Shown piece by piece: positions 9,654 to 21,116 of a DNA stretch of 64,000 nt. Numbering within the stretch: the stretch's first letter is position 1; every line of letters starts with the position of its first letter. Under the pieces are notes generated by a model. The model saw only the letters and a list, made by a program, of their open reading frames with translations, did no database searches and was not told the DNA's origin. This DNA is from Tilletia caries (taxonomy: Eukaryota > Basidiomycota > Exobasidiomycetes > Tilletiales > Tilletiaceae): assembly GCA_032718865.1 (NCBI GenBank), contig JALUTQ010000003.1:836001-900000 (forward strand), given 5' to 3'. Made by a program: the position numbers and the translations under genes.

Positions 9654-11015
9654 CTACTTGTATCCGCTGTCCAATGCATGGTTGATTGTGAAATCATCTG
9701 CATTGCAAGTCGTGACTCGTGTACCTGTACATGTGCCTATCCAGCCTACGAACACACTCCCTTCCACTCCGACTCGCTCCGTTGGTGCTCGATTTGTGCG
9801 ATAATAAGAATCCTGTGCCTGCAGAGAATAGAGATGGGTGCAAGATTGGTTGAGACGTCAGTCTGATGTCCTGGCTGAGCGAGACGTTCATGACGGAGGG
9901 AGAGACTCACGAACGACAACCTCCTCCTGACCTCCCTTTCTTCCCCGAAAAGCCACAACAGCAGGGGGATCCTTCTATAGAAAGGACGACAAAGTAGGTC
10001 AGTACGGACTACGGTAGCCGAGCACCGTGCACGCTGAGAATGGTTGACTCACCGCCATGTGCATGCGCCGGAAAGCGGAAAGACACGGCTCCTGAGTTTT
10101 GAGTGATGGAACATGTTCTGCAAAAGAGAGAAGAGAGAGAGAGAATGGAGCGGTGATAGGAAGGCAGCAGCAGGAAAGGAATGTCAGTAACAGTTGACCG
10201 TACGCCGCCGCGCGCGCATCAGACGTTGTCTGGCGCACTCACAGACCACAGTCGTGGATAGCCAAAAGGAGACGCCTGACGCAGCCTGAGAATGATTTCT
10301 GTGAAGTCAATATCATCCGTCAGTTACATGTCCTTACGCGCTGCTGATGCATGATGCGCAAGGGGGGGAGAATGGGCAGGGTAGTAGCTCACTTGGCTCA
10401 GAGGACGAGATCTGCCGTAGTCCGTCGTCTGCGCCGGCCGCCGTGCGCGTGTCGCCAGGAACGAGAACACTGAGGCCTGGAGGACGGAAGGACGGGTGAC
10501 TGTGGGAGGGTGTAAGAGTGAGCGTCAACGCAGATGCCCTTTCTTTGCATACGAGGCACGAGCAAACTCACTTGGACAAGGAAAGAGCAGAGACGTCGAG
10601 GTTGAGGCGAGGGCCAGGGGAATAGGCGGGCTGGGGATACACAAGGTGGGCTGTATTCGGTCAGTTGTAACAACCGTAGCAGGCCTGTGCTCACCTTGAG
10701 CAGCTTTGGTTTGATAATCGGGATTCTCAGCGTGTGGAGTTCTTGTGAAGTGGTTATCAAGGAAAGTCAGTCCGTATTGGCTGAGTCCTGGCTGGTGGAC
10801 TCAGTCCGGGGTCCTCACTCAAAATTTGTGACTGACATTTGACATAACACATTCTAACCCGAACGGGCGGATTCCCCATCAACAACACTGGCGGTCCCGC
10901 GGGCCCCGAGCGACCACGGCTCTTGCACCCGCTTGAATCTTTGCTGCTTTTCGTCGTACCAGGGATGCGACGCGCCGCGCGCTGCGGCCCGGAAAGGACC
11001 ACGGTCATCACACAT
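9654..11015 (-). CDS. Unrecognised protein, eight small exons, 229 residues
   Basis: Eight exons on the minus strand can be joined in phase: 10859-11015, 10695-10741, 10572-10630, 10393-10469, 10243-10298, 10053-10117, 9911-9974 and 9654-9818 (690 nt including TAG). Donors are mostly GTGAGT/GTGAGC (the first is GTTAGA) and acceptors are typical (TTTGCAG, TTCTATAG, CTCTGCAG). The product begins MCDDRGPFRAAARG, has the word HPWYDEKQQRFKRVQEPW near residue 18, and a basic, Leu-rich stretch (RRIPLLLWLF) near residue 155. I do not recognise a family and see no signal peptide. It ends 92 bp past the recombinase stop, tail to tail, and its start faces the quinone-reductase-like gene 123 bp away. Because every exon is under 170 nt, no long open frame reveals it. 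An alternative is a spliced noncoding RNA. Confidence 0.6.
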
Positions 11016-11020
11016 TTAAG

Positions 11021-11028
11021 TATAAAAG
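11021..11028 (+). promoter_or_regulatory. TATA box in a divergent intergenic region
   Basis: TATAAAAG lies 111 bp upstream of the ATG at 11139. The opposite-strand start codon (11015) is only 6 bp away, so the minus-strand gene must use promoter sequence inside 11016-11138. Confidence 0.55.
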
Positions 11029-11138
11029 AAGCAGGAAAAGTCTGACCTGCGCTTCTCCCTCATTGCCTTCATCTCCTCACTAATTCGTTCGCTCGCTGCT
11101 CTCACCATATTCCGTTTTCGGTGCTGACACTCTTCGCC

Positions 11139-12461
11139 ATGTCCGCTTCTTCTGTTTCTGCTGAGGCCTGGCAGATCACCAAGCCAGGATCGATCCCCGA
11201 CACGCTCGAGCTTCGTTCCATCACACTTCCCAATCTCAAGCCTAACCAGGTGCTCATCAAAGTCAGCCACGCTGCCCTCAACCCGGCCGAGTGAGTATGC
11301 ATTTCAGCGAAAGCATGCGTCTGGAAAGCAACACATTAGCTAACGGTTTCTTCGCACATTCTATCAGCTACAAATTGGCCGCAATCTTGCCCACTTTCAT
11401 CCAGAAAGTTCCCCGAACGGCAGCCTCCGATTTCTCTGGCACCGTCGTCAAGCTCGGCTCTGACGCCCTCGCCAAGAAGTACGAATGGCTCCGTGAAGAG
11501 AATGTAGCCGTCTGGGGCCTCATTTTCAACCTGCCACCCACCTCAGCCCTTGGAGCGATGAGCACATACACTGTTGCGGAAGTGGAGTGCATCCATCCCT
11601 TGCCCACCAATACAGCGGCCATTGAGGCTGGTGTTACTGCTGAGAGCGCCGCGGGACTGGGTATCGTGTCCCTAACCGCCTACCTTCAGGCCCAGTACGT
11701 CAAGAAGGGCGACAGGGTCTTCATCAACGGTGGCACCACGGCTGTGGGTCTCATTGCGGCCGACCTCGCGATTGCGAAGGGTGCATCGTTGATCGTGGCC
11801 ACTGCCAGTGGCTCTAAGGCCGACTTCATCAAGAAACGCGGCGTGAACGAGGTCATCGATCGTAAGTCCGCCACTCCGTTTACGCTTCGTACACGAAAGC
11901 TGGCTACTTCAGCCTGGAATTGCTGACAAAAAGCTTCACATTCTTGATCCAGACCGCGCCAGCGACCCAAAGCAAGAGCTCCTGAGCCGCTACTCCTCCG
12001 CGCCATTCGATGTCGTCCTCGATTGCATTGGTACTCCAGATCTGCACTTGTCCTCGCCTGCGTACCTCAAAGCCGACGGAAAGTGGATCAACATCGGCGC
12101 ATCGTTCCATGTTCAGCTCAGAGTCTCTCAGCTATATATGGTGGGCGCTCCGAGCGAATCTGCCCAAATGCCTCGGCGGACATCAGCGCACCCTCGTCTT
12201 TGCCGGACTGTCGAAGTACGATCTGGTCGAGGTCAACAAGCTTCTGGTAGAAGGTGAGTTCACGACATGGCAGGGTGAAAGGTGTCAGCTGCACTAAGAG
12301 ACACGAAGATGCTGATCTTTCCGATTCTAAAACTATCTCGATCAACAGGAACGATCCACCCCGTCGTGGACAAGGTCTTCGAATGGAAGGACGGGGTTGA
12401 GGCGTACAAGTACTTGATTGAGGGTCGAGCGGTCGGCAAAGTCGTCGTCGCGGTCCCTTGA
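11139..12461 (+). CDS. Zinc-independent alcohol dehydrogenase / quinone-reductase-like MDR protein, frameshifted
   Basis: This is a medium-chain dehydrogenase/reductase of the NADPH quinone-oxidoreductase type. Exons: 11139-11290, 11368-11861, 11953-12253 and 12349-12461. Motifs are HAALNPADYKLA at the substrate side, SAAGLGIVSLTAYLQ, the cofactor loop INGGTTAVGLIAADLA, and a C-terminal EGTIHPVVDKVF. The summed exons are 1,060 nt, one base too many. The frame reads KADGKWINIGASFHV up to about 12108 and resumes one base later as WWALRANLPKCLGG by 12135, so a +1 insertion lies between, perhaps in CTATATAT. Corrected length is 352 residues, normal for the family. It may be a recent pseudogene or hold a sequencing error. 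Its place next to reductase copy B suggests, without proof, a shared secondary-metabolite role. Confidence 0.8.
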
Positions 12462-13019
12462 AGGCTTCTTGTATCGCCTGGCTCCCACTTGTTCCTTCGG
12501 AACATTGCTGATAGTTGACCGCTTGCACCTTCGGACGTAATATATGTGTCCACACCTTGAATGCCTGTCTGCCTGTAGACCGCAGGTGCGAAGCCCACAC
12601 GGCGGACGATGCACTGACCGACGAGCAGCAGGTTGGGCAACCATGGCACAGCGGCAACAGCAACAGCAGCGCGATGGCGGCGGCGACTGTGGTTGATGCC
12701 AGTGTCGTCCAGAGCGCGCTTCGTCTCGTCCGGCAGGCGAGGAGGTTTGCGCGGCTGCGCGGTGGCTCGTTTACATTTGTGTAGCATTGACGCTTTACAG
12801 GAAGCGAGTGGGAAGGGAACCAGTAGTCTCAATGTATCTGATTCTGTCTGGTTCTGCTGCTGATTGTCTACAATACAGGAGGAAACGATCGTCCCTCTCG
12901 ACCTCATGGAGGGTCCCGTTTCCCGCCGTTCCTCCCCGCGTGAGCTTCGTGATGCCACAGTACACCGGAGTATGGTGAACGTGAGGTTCGACGCCGCAAG
13001 TGCTGAGCGGAGCCCTGCT
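12462..13019. other. Intergenic with reductase debris
   Basis: No intact gene. Apart from the fragment at 12693-12750 I see only low-complexity CAGCAG/GGCGGC sequence, then the 3' flank of copy B. Confidence 0.5.
12693..12750 (-). pseudogene. Fragment of a third adenylate-forming reductase
   Basis: The minus strand encodes RLPDETKRALDDTGINH, clearly related to LPNKTKRALDDAGIKH of copy A (about 939-1000) and to the more distant LPNETKRILDGAGINY of copy B. At DNA level it is closer to copy A, although it lies beside copy B. No other part of the gene is recognisable around it, so it is a relic or a displaced piece. Confidence 0.55.
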
Positions 13020-16000
13020 TCAAGCCCGAGCCTGTTCCTGCTTCGTCTGAGACTCCCAAAACTGCAAGTAAAGCCCTGCTGTATGCTCGTCGATGGCCGT
13101 AGCGGAGAGGAGCTGGCCCTGGCTCAAGCGAATTGCCTCTTTCACCTGAAGAAGAGTGGCGGCAGTGCCCGCCATCGCTTGTCCGACGCGCCCACCAAAG
13201 CTTGAGACGAGCTTGAGCACCGGAATTTGGACTGATGCTCGTTCGAAGTCGCCTGCTGCCTCCGTACGTTTCTGGGCGTCCAAGAGTCGCTGGAACCATT
13301 CGCGCGTGGGTAGAAGCTCGACCGAACTCGGCATGTGAGCCTGGAAGGCCTTCACAGCAGTGAGCCATGGAACTTTGTTGGGGTTGACCAGGTTGACAAC
13401 GTTTTTGTTTGGATGCCGACGTCGCGCTGGTGACATCCTGCCCGATAGCAGCCGCAACCGTGACCTGCATCGCGTCGTTGACGGTCAGCCAGTCGACGGT
13501 ACCCATGTCGTCTGGCAAGGCTGAAAGTGCAGTCGCCGAGCGGAAGATGCTCGGCACCCTTTCCTGAGCGTTCCAAGCACCAGATCGCGAGTCGCCAGTG
13601 ACTGTACAGTTAAAATGGAAAGTGTCAGGGATAGGTATTCCTTCCCAGGTTTCATGATTTGTGACTCACTTTGACCGAAGCGAATCGACATCGCCTCCAC
13701 TCCGGCCTCGTGGACCGCAGAGGAGATCAACTTCTCGACGACAGCCTTGCTCCGCTGCAGAAGAGGAACGGAAGGTCAGCGTCAGCGTCAGCGGAGCGAT
13801 ACACAGTGGGAGTGAGGTGTGAGCCTCTAGCGTTAACTCACCCCATAGCCCATGACAGCCCACTCCAGAGGAGCATCCTCATCCTCTTCGATGAACCGAG
13901 ACCCTTGACCTTCAGGAGGTGCTCCCATGACGGTGCTGACGGAGCTGGCAAAGACCAGTCTCGCACCGGTGCGCTGGCAGTGTTGAAGTAGCCGAACCGT
14001 GCCTTCGATTTCCGGAACGAGATCTTGAAGGGAAAGATTGAAGTTGACTGACCACGCTGCATGGATGATCGTCGTTACTTCCTACAACAGTGACAAGAAA
14101 CTGTCAACCTTCCTCATACTTGCCTTCAACGGCGTCGATGCGACTACATACCTCAGGAATCTGAAGGTGGTCTTCAGAAGGGTTGCCGTGCAGGAACTGA
14201 ACTTTCGGAGAGTGTGCCGGCGCAGGGTCAAGGTTCTTGCTCACGAAAGCTGTGACCTGACGTGCTTTGAGTGCAGCCTGGTCGGAGCTTGCGGAGCGAA
14301 TCACGCAGATGACCTGGTGAACGTTCGCGTTGTCGACGAGTTGCTCGAGAAGGCAGGTTCCGAAGGCTCCGGTGCTTCCCGTGAGCAGGACAACCTGCTG
14401 ACTGCCGTGAGTCGAAACACGACCGCCAGAGTTGTGGCTGCCGTTGCTCAGGGCGTTGCCGTTGGGTCGATGCGTGGACTTCAGTACATCGCTGTACTTC
14501 TTCACGAGCTGACGCATCAGTTCGATTTCTGACGCCTCAGTATCGTGGGGGCTCCTGGTGATACCTTTGACCAGCTCATGAAGGGCGTGCTGAGCAATGC
14601 ATCAAAGAGGCACAGTCAGCAAACCTTCGACAACGTAAGTAAAGCTTTCATGCGACTCACAGCCAAGGTAGCAGGGGTAGAGTATTGGTATGCAATAAGC
14701 GTCGGGACGTCGTCTGGCATGAAGCCGGCGAGCTCGGGCACGTTGCCGGACTGTGAAGCCGCGCGCAGAGAGGCAACGATGGACGTCCGAGTCATCGTCG
14801 CACGAAGCGAGTCTTGTCCGAGCTCGAGTGTGAGTGAAGTGTCGGGGTTGATCTCCTTATCATCACCGTAGATCGTGTGCAAGATGCTGATGACCATTTT
14901 CTGAAGGGACTCCTGATCGACGGAGTTGAACTGGACGGCTGCGCCAGTACCAGCAGCGACAGAGGTGTACAGGTTGTCGATGTCGTCCTCGTACATCTTC
15001 ATCGCGACCTGACGTTTGGGTGTGCCCTTGTCCGTTCGTGGAATTGGTACCTCAGGAGACGCGAACAAGATCATGCTCTTGAAAAGCCTGGCGAAGTCGG
15101 GAAGCTCCGCATTGACTTTCTCGATTGTCGGCCACAGTTCGTTGCGCGCCGCTGCGTCCGCTTCCTGGTTGCCTTTTTCCGACAGCGTGTTCGGGATCGA
15201 GCTCGACGAGGACGCCAACCTGAGGCCGAGCTGTACCGTAAACGAGGGCCGTTCGTACCCAAGGATGTGCCTCCAAGGCCTCTTCCAGGGCCCTGATCGG
15301 CGCATTTTCACCATTGGCCAGCACAACCTGATAGAGACACATGGACGTTAGCACCACAGTCTCCGCATTGCTCAGGTCCGTATCATGCTCACAATAGCCT
15401 TTTTCCGGCCCCAAATGCGGAACCACTCCGGATAGTCCGGGTGACGCTCTACAAGGTCACCGGTGGCATACCCTCCAGGTACATTCGATACCGAGCAAGG
15501 AATGTCGCCTGCGAGTGCGATGAGCTCGTAGAGATCCGGCACGCCGTCACTGGCCTTCGAGAAGAACTCAAACTTCAGTTCGTGAAGACCGGTGTCGCTG
15601 ATCCATTCTCTGTCCAATTTGACGTTGGCAGGCCAGCGATTCGGGTTGCCATCCGCCAGAGCCGAGGCCTCACTAAGACCGTATGAGTTAATGTAGTTGA
15701 TACCAGCGCCATCCAGGATGCGCTTCGTCTCGTTCGGCAGGCCAGAACCACCGTATCTGATCCACTTGAGTCGTTTCAGAATTTCGACTCCCCCAGGCAA
15801 CTCCGTCAGCGCTTTGAGTAGCTGGGGAATGACGGTGATTCCGTCGCAGTCGGACTTGCTGATAAGAGCGGCCAGTTGCGTTGCCGATGGTGGAGGGCCC
15901 ATCGGCCCCGTCGTCACTGTTTCACGTTTTAGGGCACAACAGATTGGTCCACGAATGTGGACCATCAGCTGGTAAAGAGCACAAATAGCGTTAGTGATGA

Positions 16001-16842
16001 GGAAGGTGCACTGTTGAAGCGGCGCTCGATCTCACATGGAAGAGTGGCGCCAGGCTGATGTGATTTTCGCCTTGAATCCCTCCCCGTGAGATAGTACGGG
16101 ACGTCTCCACCAGAATTTGATGGGTGTACGGACAGATCGTCGGGACCGTTCCCGACGATCCAGATGTGTGGACGGACCAGATCGGTCGCTTCCATTCCAG
16201 CTCGTTGTCGAGCTCGTAGGGAAAGACACCGCACGTCTCTTTGCGGTCGTCAAGCTCTTCCTGAGAGGGAATTGGAGCGAGTGTGGGAGCGAGACCGACC
16301 TGACGCTTCGCAAGCTCATCCCCGACAGACTTTGCAACAGCTTCGTATACCGACGAGAAAATGATGCGTTCAATCCCTTCCTGGACCAGCATGTCGACCA
16401 GAACATTGATGCTGTTGCGTGGCGAGGGGAGGAGCACCTGTTCGGAAATAATAACGATTAGAAGGGCTGCCAGATGTTCAGTGCGAATCGAGCATGCACA
16501 TACAGAGTTACCACACTTGATCAACGCATACAGAGCGATGCACGAAGCCAGTTCCGTCGACAGGAACACGGCGACCTTGATTGGCTCCGTGGCCTGCTGC
16601 TCGTTCTTGCCGCGCACCGGCCATCCGCGTTCGCTGAAAAGAAACGCACCGGCATCGACGAGCTGGTTGAAATCCTTCCATGTCGTTTCGCGCCATGGCA
16701 ACGTCTTCAACGACTGCACGTCGTCCCAGCTGAACAAGGGATCGCGGCGAGCCACGCCGTCAGGGTTCTCCTGGGCGGCCCAAGCCAGGAGCTTCGGGAC
16801 GAGGATCGGTTCTTTGAAAGTTGTCATTGATAGTTGAGTCAT
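13020..16842 (-). pseudogene. Adenylate-forming reductase (NRPS-like), copy B, two frameshifts
   Basis: Exons: 16036-16842, 15393-15968, 14661-15327, 14152-14589, 13842-14081, 13670-13754 and 13020-13601. Domains run A (core HTSGSSG, NSYGLSEAS, GYATGDL), T (LELGQDSLRA with the phosphopantetheine serine), and R (NAD-binding VLLTGSTGAFG, HAAWSVNFNL, FASSVSTVMG, then a tail near residue 1000 with NLVNPNKVPW). The family converts an activated acid to aldehyde or alcohol. Exon 3 is one base too long (five A at 15174-15178, four in copy A), and so is exon 7 (near 13411-13420). Removing both gives 1,130 residues, normal for A-T-R enzymes. As written the protein would stop after the adenylation domain. 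It could be a true pseudogene or contain two sequencing errors. Confidence 0.85.
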
Positions 16843-16843
16843 C

Positions 16844-16913
16844 TTGAGGCTGGAGGGTTGAGGCTGGAGGGATGGATGAGGCTGGAGCGATGAGGCCGGA
16901 GGGATGAGCTGGA
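16844..16913. repeat. Minisatellite in 5' leader of copy B
   Basis: About five imperfect GAGGCTGGAGGGATG-like units between the start codon and the TATA box. The corresponding array of copy A is shorter. Confidence 0.65.
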
Positions 16914-16937
16914 GTTCGTTGAAGTCCGTCCTCCTTG

Positions 16938-16949
16938 CTTATATATACC
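16938..16949 (-). promoter_or_regulatory. TATA box of copy B
   Basis: The minus strand reads GTATATATAAGC about 95 bp upstream of the copy B ATG (16842). The duplicate in copy A is reduced to GGTATATAAC. Confidence 0.5.
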
Positions 16950-18042
16950 TTTGCCATCGGAAAGTTGCGAGATGGGATCCGGGAGTTCGGCTGAAACGAG
17001 TACCTCATTTGGTCCAATACCCGGTGCAAGATCATCAACACGGGCCTTCGCCAGCCTTCAGCGCTTCTCAGCGTTCCTGCGGAGGGAGAGAAGCGCTGGG
17101 CAATGACATGCTGTCTTAAGCTCACGCCGGCACAAGCAGCCCGCATAAAAGCAAGCACCCAGCCAACCGGCAGAAGGAAAGTGAGAGGTCCCCGGAGCTG
17201 GCGTAGGGGAAGAAGAGTACGGGGTGAGGTCCAAGTTGCCGGTGGGGTCCAAACTCGCTGAATGGCTGCATTTTCCAATTGAACTGGGCCGACGAAGCTG
17301 CCAAAGAGGAATATAGGTCAATGCAAACATCCAGCGCATGTCAGTGACGAAACTAAAAAGAAGAGACCCAGGGAGGTGGACATCATCGGACTGGCGCAGA
17401 AGACAAAGGAGAGTGGTCAGTATGGGTGCAGGGTGAGTCAACACATTGGCCAATCTATTGAAGATAGAGGAAAAGGTCAATAATAGTGCAACAACTTGCG
17501 CAGAACAGAGCGAACAGAGCCGAAGTAGCGGAAATGAAAAGGTCCGGAGAGGCGGAGACATCGTCGTCGGACTGGCACGAAAGGCGAGAAGGAGAGCGGT
17601 TAGCACGGTGATGATGATGGTTCTGGTTCAGCTTGGTCGCTGGCAGATTGATTCATTGCGGTCAGAATGGCTGAGTCAACACGGGCCGACAAAGAGCGCA
17701 ACTCGCCTCTCGGCTCTCGCTCTATCTATGCCCTTGCCCCTCCTTTCTCACGGCTTCGAGAAGCCGTCGAGCGTCAAGTTGTAAGCGTCAAGGCTCGATC
17801 GAGGCTACAGCCCTGCTTGTTCTCGAAGTCGGAGGAGGCGATGAGGTCCAATCGAGCTGCGCTTCATATGATTTGCCCCTCACTTCATCCCAGCTTGCTC
17901 ACACATGTTCCGAGAGAGAGGCGGCTGAAAATGAAGGAATCCTCAAGACCTCAACCCAACCGCAGGTTCTTGGGCTTGGAAATGGAACGAACACAAGCGA
18001 CGCGATGACAATTGAACAGGAAATCTGGAAGAGGACATTTTC
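16950..18042. other. Upstream region of copy B and SEC27 3' flank
   Basis: No gene is seen. The first 860 bp is the duplicated upstream block, including two diverged copies of the GACATCGTCGGACTGGC sub-repeat (from about 17380 and 17567). After about 17810 the sequence is unique. Confidence 0.5.
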
Positions 18043-20948
18043 TCATGCCAACAGGTCTTCACCACCTGAGCCGTTGGCTTCATAGACGAGCAGACGAGGG
18101 TAAAACAGAGAAGACCAATTGTCAGCAACCAGCACAGAAAACAGAGCACAGCACAGGACGGGAAAGAATCTAACTCACTCAATCCATTCGCCTTAACCGG
18201 CCTCACCTCCCCCTCCCGCGCCAACGCCTCCTCCCACCCCTCCTCAAACGCAGCCGAATCAAACTGAGGATCCGCAATCCGCGAAGCAATCGCACTCTGC
18301 TTCGACCTCTTCGTGCTCTCCAGCTCCGCCTTCCACGCCCCGACGACCCTCGAAACAAGACTGGGCGCATACGTCCGCGCGAACAACGCAGCCTCGGGCG
18401 CCCGGCCGGTATCCAGCAGCAGCTTCACACAGCTCTCCGCGTCGTCCAGTTGGAGCCAGGCGGCGAAGGCGATGTTGGTCGAGCCGCGCTCGAGGGCGAG
18501 GGTCGCTACCCTGCTCAGCAGCGTCCGGTCGCCGGTAGAGGTTCCGAGGAGGAGGAGCGCGTTGAGATCCTTGGCCTTCTCGAAGCATTCCTGGGCGAGC
18601 GTCAGGTTCCATCGCCCGATGGCCTTGTCGCCTATCGTCCGCCAGCGCGGCTCGGACCCAGTTTGTGGGCCGGTCTGAGCAATCTCGAGCGCAGTGTCAA
18701 AGTCGTCCAGAGAAACGGCAAGGTCGAACTTGTGATCAGGATCTTGTGTCACTTGCAAAGCGAGCTCCTTGTGGTCTGTGAATTATCCACCACGATCAGA
18801 CATGAGTAAGCTTTCATCGTAACAATGTCGACAGCATCAAACGATAGACGTACCTTGTGTCTCAAGGAATCGAGCGAGCTTGTTGCGCTGATCGAGAGGC
18901 ACGTTCTCCAGCATTGTAGAGGCCGCCTCCAGGTCTCCCCGCAAGATCGCCGTTTGGTACTCCACCACCGACAGGGACAGCGTAAAGCTGTAGATCCCCA
19001 TATCCTGGTCCGCCATGTAGATGCGACCATGTTGTGGCAGATATCCGAGCAAGTACAACTCGCGATCGGAGTGGTGAACCGTGTTCGTCTGCTCGCCGAT
19101 GAGATACTGCAGTCGGTTCGCAGCCGTAGTGTACATGAAGCACTCGCCCGTCCATCGTGCTGTCCGAACTCTGTGGGTTTGCGGTCGAGAAGCCGGCGAG
19201 ATCAGTACCACCGCAGCGCTTCGAAGATCCCATGCATCCTTGTATGAGCCTACTCACGTATCAGAGATCTCGGTCACCACCTCGAATGCGTCCTCCACAC
19301 CCTCGTCCTCGATCGCCTCGCCTGCGTCCAGCGCTGCGGCGTATGCATCCGCGTTGTAAGCCAGGATATAAAAGGAATCTTCGCCGACGATGGCCGCCAA
19401 CTCCCCCGTTGTTGACCAGTATATCTGTAAGAGGGGCGAGGAGGGTCAATGCGCCGTTCGTTTTCGAAATGAACAATCAAACTCACGTTGCGAGCGTCAA
19501 CGTCGATCCGACGGACCAGCGCTCCCGACTCCCAGTCGTAGAAGCAGACGAATCCAGTGCCGATAACCCCGAGCAAGTTGCCTCCCTTGACATCGACAAT
19601 CTTGTATCCGATCGGGATGAGATTTGGACGCTCCTTGAAGTTCTTGAAGACCTTGATTTTTGAATCGCTCTCCTTGACGGCGTAGGTGTTGCTATCGCTG
19701 GCCCATGCGAAGCCGAAACCGGGTCCGAAGGCCTTGTTGCGCCAGACGAGAGCGGTGTAAATGATGTATTCTCCATCGCCGACAACGGCGACGAAGCGGC
19801 CGTTGGGCGAGTGCACGAGGTTGGTCGCATATACCTCGCTGCCGCCAATCTCTCGCACGCCCACATTGATTCGTTGACCATCCGCTGGAAGCTCGGCAGG
19901 GACGAGTCCGCCGAGGTTGGTGCCGAGGACCTCGGCATTTTTGGCCCAGACGAGCTTGCCTGAGTTGTCCATGCTGACACTTGGCTCCTCCTTGCCAATC
20001 TTGATCACGACGGCACCTTCGTCGAAGCCGAGGGCGAGATCGTTACCCGTCTTCTTGTAGGCGATGGACCAGGCGCGCTCGAGGCCATAGTCGAGGGTGT
20101 TCTCGAGGCGGTATGTGTTGGAGTGCCAGAGCTTGATTGTGCCGTCCTCGGAGCCGGAGATGATGAGGGGCAGGGACGGGTGAAAGACGGCGTAGGAGAC
20201 GTTGGAGGTGTGACCCTCGAGGGTCTGGACACATGACTTCGAAAGGTAGTCCCAGATCTTGACGGTGCGGTCGTCGCCGGTGGTGATGAGGTATGGCTTG
20301 TCGGAGCCATGGTAGTATTCGACGTAGTTTACGCCCTTGTCGTGCGCCTCGAGGGTGTAGTTTGCTTGCGACGAGCCCAGACTCCAGACTTTGACTGTGC
20401 GGTCGAGACAGGATGACGCGAATGTGTTGGAGTCCTTCGGGTTGAAGGCGAGGTTCATGATGAAATGGGTGTGCCCCTCGAAGGTCTGTGGGAGGGACGA
20501 GGAGTGAGCTTATCGATATGAGAACGAGCGCGAGAGAGAAACATACCTGAACATGCCTCCAGTTCTTGTCCCAGTCCCAGAGCTTGATGGTCATGTCGTC
20601 CGAACCGGTGAGGAGGAGGGATGCAGTCGGGTGCACGGCCATGGAGCGGATGTAGTCGGGATGAGCCTCGAAGGCGGTGACCTTCTCGTGGGTATTGTAA
20701 TTGAAGCACCGGAGGAAAAAGTCGTCGGACCCAGCGACAAACCAGTTGTTCCGTGCGATGAACTTGACGCAGCGGACGGGGACCTCAGAGACGTCGAAGG
20801 TCTTGACGAGGGCGCCGGTCTCGTAGTTCCAGATGTTGACCTGGCCGGTGTAGAGACCGGCGAGGATCCATGGCTCGGTCGGGTGGAAGTCGACGGCCTT
20901 GACGCGGGCACTGCGCGCGTACAGCTTGCGCGTAACGTCGAGGAGCAT
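18043..20948 (-). CDS. SEC27: Coatomer subunit beta' (COPI)
   Basis: This is the WD40 subunit of the COPI coat that recognises dilysine cargo and drives Golgi-to-ER retrieval. The start [20 protein letters not shown] is the conserved N-terminus. WD repeats follow ([74 protein letters not shown]), then the second propeller ([14 protein letters not shown]) and the alpha-solenoid ([31 protein letters not shown]). Introns lie near 20483-20546, 19430-19486, 19192-19275, 18780-18850 and 18076-18175. The last exon is tiny and ends [10 protein letters not shown]. Estimated length about 840 residues, close to the family norm. The frame is intact across all introns. Confidence 0.95.
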
Positions 20949-21092
20949 CGTGAGCGTGGAGTGAGAGCTGGAGCTGGGTTTCTATCCGATGGCTGCGAGG
21001 GATGAACAGACAGAGTGAGTGCAACGATGCTCTTGATGAGCCTGTGCGCTGGAAGTCGGAACGTCGGGGTGGAGGGAGAGAGGGTCGCTGCA

Positions 21093-21116
21093 TCACGTGG
21101 CACACTGACCACGTGA
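21093..21116. promoter_or_regulatory. Inverted pair of E-boxes
   Basis: TCACGTGG and its exact complement CCACGTGA are separated by 8 bp. A third CACGTG lies at 21196-21201. CACGTG is the core site of fungal bHLH factors such as Cbf1 or Pho4. The spacing symmetry suggests a paired site between SEC27 and the HAM1-like gene. Confidence 0.45.

Larger units (their letters stand above)
14760..17810. repeat. Segmental duplication, right copy
   Basis: Direct copy of 1 to about 5310 without the inserted elements. It covers the adenylation and carrier part of copy B, the leader minisatellite and about 900 bp upstream. It preserves the empty site of the 1.8-kb transposon at 17332-17338. Confidence 0.85.
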
